A stretch of 64,000 nt of DNA from Canis aureus. Lineage: Eukaryota; Chordata; Mammalia; Carnivora; Canidae. Positions 55,602 to 64,000 of the stretch are shown here, piece after piece. The DNA lies in the NCBI RefSeq assembly GCF_053574225.1, contig NC_135622.1:25928052-25992051 (forward strand). Reading direction: 5' to 3'. The notes below the pieces were generated by a model. The model did no database searches, was not told the DNA's origin, and saw only the letters and a program-made list of their open reading frames with translations. How positions within the stretch are numbered: the first letter of the stretch is position 1; each line of letters begins with the position of its first letter. The translations under genes were made by a program, and so were the position numbers.

Positions 55602-56449
55602 AAATGCTTTACCTCAAAGCCTAACTCAGCGACCCTTCTAGAGACAATTTTAATCTACTTAATATTGCTTAATACATTTCTTTTCTGTTAAACTATCTCA
55701 GCTGGATTCTATGATTGCAAATTAGGACTCTGATTAAGATGTGTTGATGACATTTATTGAATAATTGATCTTTTTCTCCACTGATATGAATTGTATGTTT
55801 GGTGAAATTATGGTTTGGAAAAAATGAAATATCAGGAACCAGATTTACCCCTTGCCTGAAACAAATAAAAAAAAAAACAGACAAAATATATGAAATAATA
55901 GGTTTGAAACATAACATTATGCGTCACAAGACCATGACTTCTGAAAGAGGGGAAACAAATGAGATGAGCCCTACAATTGCCTAAGCTTACATTTTTGAGA
56001 GTTTTTAGGCCACAGTTCAGGCCAAGCCATGGGTTTCCTTCAGTTGAACAGATAGAATTAGGAGATTGGGGTGGCTAAAGCAGCAGCTAAAATTCACAGA
56101 GCAGAGTACCAGAGGGGAAAGAGCTGCACAAGAAAAGGGTTCTGGATAACTGTAAAAGGTCCTTTCTGAGTGGTTAGCTAAATGCTCTAAATACCCAGAG
56201 CATATGCATAAGTAATCTACCCAGAACTAGGGAAATAACTGTCTGAAAGGAGCACAATCATCAGAGCTTGCAGAGAACCAGGAATAGCCAATGATTGTAC
56301 CAGGAAGAGTAAAATACATCAACATTCATGGGGCATTGGGTAAAGTTCTCAGAAGAGCAAAATAAGCCTTAGGCTAATTGCCTCAATAGTGTGATAAAAC
56401 ACTATAACAAAACTCAGGACTGTTTGTAGGAATACAAAAAATATCTAGG
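55602..56449. other. Intergenic DNA, mostly unclassified
   Basis: AT-rich, possibly the decayed upstream part of the L1 that follows. No gene recognised. Confidence 0.4.
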
Positions 56450-57329
56450 ATCCATCAAAGCAAAATTCACAAAGTCTGGCATCTATTCAAAACCCACCAG
56501 ACATACCATTCACAATGAGAAGAAACATAAATCCATTAAAACAGAACCATATATGTCATAGATGATAGAATCAGTAGACAAGGACATTAAAACAGTTATT
56601 ATCAATATATCCCATATGATGACGGAGAAAGAGTAAAGCAGAAACATGTGAAGAAGACACATGAAAAATATGCAAAAGACCCAGGTTAAAATTCTAGAGA
56701 TAATAAAAAACAATATCTGAAATTAAAAACACCATGGAAGAGATTAGCAGCAGACTAAACACTTCAGAAGAAAAATTAGTAAGCTTGAAGACATAGCAAT
56801 AAAAATGGTCTAAAATAAAAGAGTGAGAAGATTGAAAAATGATTTAACAGGGCATCAAATAGCTGTGGGACAACTTCAGTGGGCCCAATATATGTGCAAT
56901 TGGAGTATGAGAAAGAAGATAGAGAGGAAAATAAAACAAAAACATTTGAAGTAATGATCAGTTTCTTTGAAAATTATTTGAAATTTGTAAATCTACAGAT
57001 CTAAGAAACTTAAGAACTCCAAACATAAGAACATGAAGAAAACTATCTTGAGGTACATAATAATCAAATTACTTAAACTCACTAGCATAGTGACATTACA
57101 AGAAATGTTAAAGGAAGTTCTACAGGCAGAAAAAAAAATACTGAATGGAAACCTGGATTGACATAAAGGAATGAAAAAAACCCAGAAATGGTAATTATGT
57201 GGGTAAACATCTAAGATTTTTCCTATTATTTTAATCTCTTTAATAGATAATTGACTTAAAATAATAAAAATGTATTTGGGAGCTTATGATAATATGGTTT
57301 TTTTTTAATTTTTATTTATTTATGATAGT

Positions 57330-57363
<34 letters not shown>

Positions 57364-58530
57364 CAGAGACACAGGCAGAGGGAGAAGCAGGCTCCATGCA
57401 CCGGGAGCCCGACGTGGGATTCGATCCCGGGTCTCCAGGATCGCGCCCTGGGCCAAAGGCAGGCGCCAAACCGCTGTGCCACCAGGGATCCCGGGAGCTT
57501 ATGATATATGTAAAAATAAAATGCATGAAAATCAAAATATCACTAAGGACTGAATGGAAGAGTAGGGAGGTTTAAAACTGTGTTCCTCTTTTAAAGTAAT
57601 GATTAAGTTTGTAAAAACTGAATGAACTTTTGCAGAACTCTAGAACATAATAAAAACTTATAACAACCAGAGGAATGCTAATGGCGAAAAAAGCTACTAA
57701 CTTTTTGTAATATAGCATTGTTTGGGATTTTTACTTACCTAACCATTATCCCCCACTTCCCAGAATAGCAGCAGCCACAAAATGTCTCAATAAATTTAAA
57801 AGCATTGAAACCACACAAAGCATAATCTTCGACCACAACAAAATAAACTTATAAATCATTAACACAAGAAAAATAACAAAATTTATGAAGTATGAATTAA
57901 ACAACACTCTTAAATAATCATTGGGTTAAAGAAGAAATCACAAAGGAAATTAGAAAATATTTTGAGACAAATGGAAGCAAAAAGACAACATACCAAAACT
58001 TAGAGCATGCAGCAAAAAATATGCACAAGGGAAGTAAGGGATCTCAAATCAATAATTGTACACCTTAGGAAACTAGGAAAAGGAGTACAAACTAAATCCA
58101 AAGCTATCAGAAAGAAGAAAATAATAACAATTTGAGATAATTGAAATAAAGATTAGAAAACACTAGGGAGAGTTAATGACCCCAAAAGTTGGTTCGTTGA
58201 AAAACAGCAGCAAAATGAGAAACCTTTAGCTACAGTAACCAAGAAAAAAAAAAGATTCAATAAAATTAGAAGTGAAAGTGGGGCTATTACTACCAACCTT
58301 AAAGAAATAAAATAATTATAAGAAAATACTCTGAAAAATCGTACACCAACAAAACAGATAACCTACATGAAATGGCCAAGTTCCTAGAAACATACGAACC
58401 ACTAAAATTGCGTGAAGAAGAAATATAAAACTTGAACAGACCTATAATAAGTAGAGAGCGAATCAATAATCAAAAACCAGCAAAGAAAACCTGAGGACTA
58501 GCTGACTTCATTGGTGAATTCTATCTGGTT
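56450..58530 (+). repeat. Long decayed L1 (old L1M), sense, split by a SINEC
   Basis: An ordered series of old L1 text: 'ggacattaaaacagttatta', 'gaagacatagcaataaaaat', 'gaaatgttaaaggaagttct acaggcag', 'taatctctttaatagataat tg', then ORF2 'gggttaaagaagaaatcaca aaggaaattag', 'accaagaaaaaaaaaagatt c', 'ggctattactaccaacctta', 'gacctataataagtagagag'. The ORF2 N-terminal (endonuclease) part is largely missing around 57620-57780. All frames are broken. Confidence 0.88.
57292..57492 (-). mobile_element. Young SINEC (SINEC2A-type), antisense, nested in L1
   Basis: It looks closest to the young canine consensus: ATTTATTTATGATAGTCACA, (GA)n, 'gcaccgggagcccgacgtgg', 'gatcgcgccctgggccaaag'. A 14-bp perfect TSD, GGGAGCTTATGATA, lies at 57278-57291 and 57493-57506. 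Confidence 0.97.
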
Positions 58531-60299
58531 CAATTAGGCATGTTGCCCTGCCTTCTCCCTTTTTCCTTCCAGATATTTGTTCCCTGTTTTTGAATGGCAA
58601 GCCTCCCTGATTTTTCCTATTGTGTATATGTGGACAGACTTTTCTGTGGTTTTGCTGTGTTCAACTGAGAAATCTTCCTGGAACATCTGATATCACAGAT
58701 CTCCCTGGTATCTCTGGTTCCTCGCAGCCATGCCTGGTCATGTCCACTAAGTTATAAATTGATCCTGGGCATTACAGAGAAAAAAGCAAGTACTCAGATA
58801 ACCTGGGGAGAACTGTGTAAAGAAGGAAGTTGGTTCAGAGTATACATGTAAGAAGAATCAGCAAGGAATTTGGAAGCAATAGATTCAAACTGTCAAGGGT
58901 CAACTCAATATTTATTGAGCAACTGCTATTAACTAGTAAGTATAGTAAGCATAGATTCAAAGAAAAATAAGACAGGATACAAAAATCCCCAGGCAGAATC
59001 TTTGAATGAGAAGGCAGGCATGCCCGATTTAAATGCAGGGAATGCATAAATATTGGGCTCAAGACTGAGTCAAAGGCTTTTATATCAGGGATCATGATCA
59101 CCCAAGGGCCAAAAGTTTCAAACCGTGGCTCTAGTCAGCCCAGTTGTTATCAAAAGAGTAATAAAAGCAAACAATTGCCTTTTGCTTTCTACTTGGGATG
59201 TAGAAATCTTTAAGAAATGTTATTCCCACTGTAATGATGAGAATGAGCTGAGTAATCTACAGAATCATGGTTAAATCCATTAGAAGCTCTCAAAACAACC
59301 TAATAAATGAAAATCCATGAAATGGCAAGACTTCTTAGGAGAAAAGAGTCCATGGATGATTTCATTCATGGTAGTAGAGTAGCAGAAACAGCAGAAGGAA
59401 GCATCTGTGGATGCAGGCAAGAGGAACATAGCTGAATTTTAAATAAATTTTAAAGACAGGATGTGTACTAGAATGACCATTTAGAATTCTCAGAATGTGA
59501 AGACACTGGGGAATTTGAACCAAACTGCCAACTCTTTTCCATAGACCTTTTCACTGACTTCTCAGAAGAAAGTTTAAGACAGGCCATTTGAGAGACCTCT
59601 CTGAAACACAAATGTGTTAGGCCTGTTGATGTCTGAGTGTGAAATGAGAGAATGGAAAATCACTCTGGGCCTTACACTGAATATGAAGGAGCAGTTTCCC
59701 AGTGGGTAGAGACAAGCAATCTCAGAGAGCCCCCTGAAGAAACCCCACAAGCATTCCTGGCCTTACACTGAGTATCAGGCAATATCTGGTGCTCAGAGGA
59801 GATAGAAAAACTCAACAGGACCCCCTGGAATACAGTCACACAGGATCTGCTGACATCTGTGGATAGATGAAGAAAAGGAAGATGAATCTTCCAGACATTC
59901 AGATTCCAAGTCCTGTTAAATATTCTGATACCAGAAGGTCAGGACTAGAGTGAAACAAATGAGGCAAATGAGGAACTTGCCCTTGGCACAAAAAAGGGGT
60001 ACCCCAAAAACTCAGCAATTATGATAAATAACATTTTAATGAAATATTTATAAAACCAGGTTATGCAAAAAATCCATAATAAGCAAAATCTAAAAATTTT
60101 ATATAATGATAGAGATGGTATTACTGATTTTTCCTTCTCCCTCAGATTCCAGAATAGCTCAGCACAGCAGCATTTATGGATGCTGTCTCTTTGTGTACCT
60201 CAGCAAATACCTCACTTATCTTGCCTTAGTCCTGGTCTTGACCTTCTCTCAAATAATTCAAAGAGACCAATATATTGGCATCTTTAATTTTAAATGAAA
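58531..60299. other. Intergenic DNA, mostly unclassified
   Basis: 58900-58980 resembles antisense L2 ('caatatttattgagcaactg'). 59940-60040 ('cttgcccttggcacaaaaaa gg') may be a small MER-type fragment. No gene recognised. Confidence 0.4.
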
Positions 60300-60480
60300 A
60301 AAAAATCCTGTCAATCCTGAATTCTATATCTAGCAAAAATAGCCTTCAAAAATGAAAGTGAAATTAAAGAGTTTTTAAATAGACAAAAGCTGAAATAATT
60401 GATCTCAGCAGATCTGTACTGTAAGATCTACTAAAAGAAGTTCATCAGTATAAAAGAAGTGCTGGGCTCTATCTGAAGGG
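60300..60480 (+). repeat. Old L1 fragment, sense
   Basis: 'ctgaattctatatctagcaa aaatagccttcaaaaatgaa' and 'agatctactaaaagaagttc' match the pre-ORF2 part of old L1. Confidence 0.65.
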
Positions 60481-61429
60481 CTTCAAAAACTAATCGTTTG
60501 GTTATATTTACAATAAACCAAAATTAAACTTATTCTGTGAGAAGAAAAATTAAGATCACTTACTTGAAAACAAAGATGAAGCCTCACCTTCCAACTTTCT
60601 TTCTTATTAGTTCCTTCCAAAAAAGGTCTTAAAGCTGTGACTGACATTTTTCTCATAATGAATCCTTACAGAGCATAGTTAAGCTTGTGGTAAGAACAAG
60701 GGGAGAGGAAGACATATTTAAGAGCTTTACTATCAGTATAATCCTTTCTAGTTGAATGTTGGTCTCCTCTTATTCCACTAAGTCAAAACACAAATCAGCA
60801 CTGCTACTCAGTTTTTAACATTTTTAAATGTAGTTACTTATGGAAAGTATTCTTCATACAATTGTATATGTATTGCTTATATACCTCAAGTTAAATTGAT
60901 GGCTTTGGTGTATGTTCTAAAACAAAATGAATAATCCAAAAATTAATATTATTAGTTGTAACTGTGAGATGAGTCCTGACATCAGTGCTGAATACCACTT
61001 TGTATCTTTCCCCTTATGTTCTCTATAGTGTAGTACTCCCCAAATCATTGAGCTGCTCTTAAAAACAAAAAAGAAAAACAGCTTGACATTGTGTACATAT
61101 TTTCTTTTTGTTGATCAAATCACACATTTGGAAACCCCAGGTAATGAAACTAAGTGGAGTATATATCAATCTTGGCTTAGTATTATAGGTGGGCAGAATT
61201 GCACAGTGCATATTATTACATTACTCCTTTGATTGAACCTTATGCTATCTAAATTGCTGAAAAATAATTAATCCATTATAAAAGTTCTTTAAGCTGAAGA
61301 GAAATTATATTGGCCAAAAGTTGACTTTGAAGGAAGGAATAAGGAATAGCAGAGTTGAAATATAGAAAATATAAAGGCAGAACAGATAAGACAAACAAAA
61401 ATAAAACTTAGTAGACTTAAAGTCAAACA
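60481..61429. other. AT-rich intergenic DNA, nothing recognised
   Basis: No gene or named repeat seen. Confidence 0.45.
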
Positions 61430-61740
61430 GATTCATAATTATATTACCCATAATAGCCAAGAACTGAAAACTGTTCAGATATCCATCAACAGAGCATGGG
61501 TTTAGAAACTACGGCATATTCAGACAATGGAATACTATCAATGAAAGGGAGTAAACATCTTATAGATGTAATGACATGGACGGATCTTGAAAACATGCTG
61601 AGTAAAGGAAGCTAGGCATGAGAGTACATACTGTATTATGTCATTTAAATAAAATTCAAGAACAGGCAAAGCCAATTTATGTGGATATAAATTGGAACAA
61701 AGGTTACTCTGGGCAGGAGTATTGACTTGAGAAAAGCACT
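61430..61740 (+). repeat. Old L1 ORF2 3' end, sense
   Basis: 'acccataatagccaagaact', 'gatatccatcaacagagcat', 'gacaatggaatactatcaat' and 'acatgctgagtaaaggaagc' fit the L1 3' end. Confidence 0.8.
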
Positions 61741-61778
61741 TAGAAACATTCAAGGATGATGGAATGTTGTCTACCATG

Positions 61779-62096
61779 GTTTGGCAAACTTTTTCTGTAA
61801 GGGGATGAAGAGTAAATATTTTAGGTTTGAGGTTCATGTGATCTCTAGTGCAACTATTTAACTTTACCATTGTAACATGAAATTAGTCATAGATAAAACA
61901 TGAACAAATGGATTGGCTGTGTCCTAATTTTATTTATAGACACTAAAACTTGAATTTTATATAGTTTTTATGGTCATAAAATATTATTCTGAATTTTTTC
62001 AAACCTTGAAAAAAATGTAAAAACCAATTTTCACAGGCTTTGGAGAAGTAGGTGGTGGACCAGATTTAGCCTGTGGGTTGTAGTTGGCTGATCCCT
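61779..62096 (+). mobile_element. hAT-like (MER-type) DNA transposon remnant
   Basis: 'ttggcaaactttttctgtaa' through 'gattggctgtgtcctaattt tatttatag' to 'ggaccagatttagcctgtgg gttgtagttggctgatccct'. Both ends are recognisable. Same family as 41738-42010. Confidence 0.75.
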
Positions 62097-62358
62097 ATTC
62101 CATATCTTTTTAGGGGTGTAGGTTATATGGATGTAGGCCTTTGTAAAACCAATGAAACTGTTCACTTAACGTCTGTGAATTTCTCTAGATGTGAGTGAAC
62201 TGGAAAAGTCCTTATAAAAAAGAAGCAAGGAGCTTAGTACTGATGTTCTGTTTGTTTCATTAATTGTCACAGGTGCATTGCATTAACAGAAATAGCATAA
62301 GATATTTACATTTTCATATAAACACACCATTCTTGTCCTACTTAAGGAAAGAAGATTT

Positions 62359-62591
62359 TTTTTTTAATTTTTAAAATTTTATTTATTTTTAGAGAGAGTG
62401 TGTGTGTGTGTGTGTGTGTATGAATCCATGAGCAGTAGGGGGGAGGGGCAGAGAAAGAAGGAGAGAGAATCTTACACAGGCTCCACACCCAGGGCAGAGC
62501 TGATGCAGGGCTCAATCTCATGACCCTGAGATCATGATCTGAGCTGAAATCAACAATCTGATGCTTGACTAACTGAGCCACCCATGTGCCC
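62359..62591 (-). mobile_element. SINEC, antisense, older subfamily
   Basis: T-rich tail, a (GT)n expansion at 62399-62418, 'atgaccctgagatcatgatc tgagc' and a GAGCCACCCATGTGCCC head. A 15-bp TSD with one mismatch, AAGGAAAGRAGATTT, lies at 62344-62358 and 62592-62606. Confidence 0.94.
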
Positions 62592-62606
62592 AAGGAAAGG
62601 AGATTT

Positions 62607-63559
62607 AGACAGGAAATATTGTATTCTAATTGTTTTGCAGTTGAGGAATCAAGATCCAAATGAATTCTATATTACTAGTTGCTAACTTTCTTAAAGACTT
62701 TTAGAAACTTCTGATGTCCTTTGGGGTAAAAGTCAACTCAACTGGTTAGTGACAGGATTTTGACTGGAAGGTTTATGTATGCTGGAACTTATTAACCAGA
62801 AGTGATTTCTGATAATACCTCCAGGCTAACATATGTGTTGGCAGTGTCAATAATCTGCTGCTCAGTTCTTTATCTGCCTTGACCTCAGCATATCTTTTGA
62901 TTTCTCTGAATAGTTCTCCAAATTGGTATTCTGTCCTGCTTTCTTTCCAGGATGCCCTCTCTCCTGGTTCTCCTCCTGCTCGAAACATCTCTCTTGGTCT
63001 TTTCACTGTCTTTTGCAGGTCCCTGTGTGAATGCTCTCCTCACTTTCCTTAGGCTCTAATACCCTGTGCCAGGCTTCCTCCCAATGTGGGTAGTCTCTTC
63101 ACCCTGATTGGACTCTAACATATCACCCTAGGTGACTCCCATTCATGAATGCTCTCCTCACCTCACTTGGGCTCTAGATATTCTTTGCTGGGCTCACCTT
63201 CTGTGTGTCTACCTTTTTCACCCAACTTGGCCTCTCCCTCTCCATGTCAGGCTACTACTCTTTACTATTTCTAGTCGATCATTCCATATCAGGCAACCTG
63301 TCCTTATGAAGTCATACTTTGCTTTGCACTCTTACTGCCTTTAGGACTGAAATGTCCAGGAAGAGGAAGGGAAAGAGCAGGGAGAAGGAAAGGGAAATAA
63401 ATTTTAATTACTAAATTTTTATTTAGCTCTTTGATCCATATAACTTAAAGCATATATTGATTAGTTTATTTACACTCATTTGTAATGCTGTATTAATCAT
63501 AAACCAATTTTTATATATGCATGGATCTGCTTATATATTCCCAACAATTTTATATTTCT
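62607..63559. other. Intergenic DNA, nothing recognised
   Basis: A repeated 'gaatgctctcctcac' occurs at 63029 and 63147 inside CT-rich sequence, hinting at a diverged local duplication. No gene recognised. Confidence 0.45.
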
Positions 63560-63890
63560 ATTTTGATTCTTTCATCATATTGTAGTTTAAGGAGAATCGA
63601 CATTTTTACCAAGTCATATAAGGAAACAGAACTTTTCAAATCTTCTGTTATGCCTGTCAGTAAAGTCTTACAATTTTCCTCATATACGTTTTATTGATTT
63701 CACCTTATTTTTTTCTTAAGTATTTTTAGTTTTCAAGATCATAAATAGTTCCTTTTTTTCTCATTGTATGTTTCAGTAGATGCTAAAGAAATAGCAATTC
63801 TTTTGATTTTAAAAAATTTTTATATTGCACCAACTTTTTCACTCTTAATATTAGCTTTAACAACTTGGCATAAATGCTTTTGGGTGTTAA
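63560..63890 (-). repeat. Old L1 ORF2 fragment, antisense
   Basis: 'aaggagaatcgacattttta cc', 'atgcctgtcagtaaagtctt acaattttcctcatatacg' fit reverse L1 ORF2. Confidence 0.7.
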
Positions 63891-63931
63891 TGTAGTAGAA
63901 ACCATTCATAGGACTTGAAAATTAACTTTCA

Positions 63932-64000
63932 GGGGTGCCTGAGTGGCTCAGTTGATTGGGCGGCTTACTCAGTTTTGGCTCAGGTCATGATCTTAGGGTT
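63932..64000 (+). mobile_element. SINEC, sense, cut by the window edge
   Basis: GGGGTGCCTGAGTGGCTCAG head and 'ttggctcaggtcatgatctt' then the window ends. Confidence 0.92.

Noticed and set aside
1..64000. CRISPR array, phage-like module, operon or other novel multi-gene system
   Set aside because: The window is mammalian; direct repeats are microsatellites or transposons, and there are no regularly spaced repeats with unique spacers and no gene clusters.

Overview
This window is carnivore genomic DNA, almost certainly from a canid. The main evidence is about twenty tRNA-derived Can-SINE (SINEC) copies with the typical (TC)n-rich body and AATAAA-type A-rich tail. Several copies are of the young 'ATGATAGTCACAGAG' type seen in dogs and wolves. 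A young 5'-truncated L1_Cf-like LINE supports the same placement. Base composition, long microsatellites and the lack of long ORFs are those of a mammalian intergenic region.

Region 1 (1-4270) holds the only real gene signal: the 5' end of REEP1 on the minus strand. A CpG island (about 3140-4270) contains a 32-nt first coding exon (3721-3752) encoding MVSWIISRLVV, followed by a consensus GTAAGT donor. Everything to its left (1-3720) is the start of intron 1. The promoter and 5'UTR lie to its right and include a (CGG)12 tract and an inverted CCAAT box fused to a GC box. The peptide alone cannot separate REEP1 from REEP2. The 60 kb gene-free upstream flank favours REEP1, which in mammals is separated from KDM3A by a large gap, over REEP2, which lies next to KDM3B.

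Region 2 (4270-64000) is intergenic. It is a mosaic of nested transposons: SINEC copies in both orientations, old L1 fragments, MIR and L2 fragments, MLT1-type (ERVL-MaLR) solo LTRs, an ERVL-like LTR with a primer-binding site, a Tigger1-type DNA transposon, MER5A and other hAT-like remnants, and many microsatellites. Three items stand out. One is a processed RPL37 pseudogene (50545-51124) with its own target-site duplication and a SINE inside it. The second is a small isolated CpG cluster with a CTCF-like motif (about 25440-25790). The third is a possible unannotated exon flanked by good splice signals (20557-20899).

I found no complete protein-coding gene, functional tRNA or rRNA gene, CRISPR array, or evidence of a novel multi-gene system. 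Repeat boundaries are from reading by eye and are approximate unless a target-site duplication (TSD) is given.
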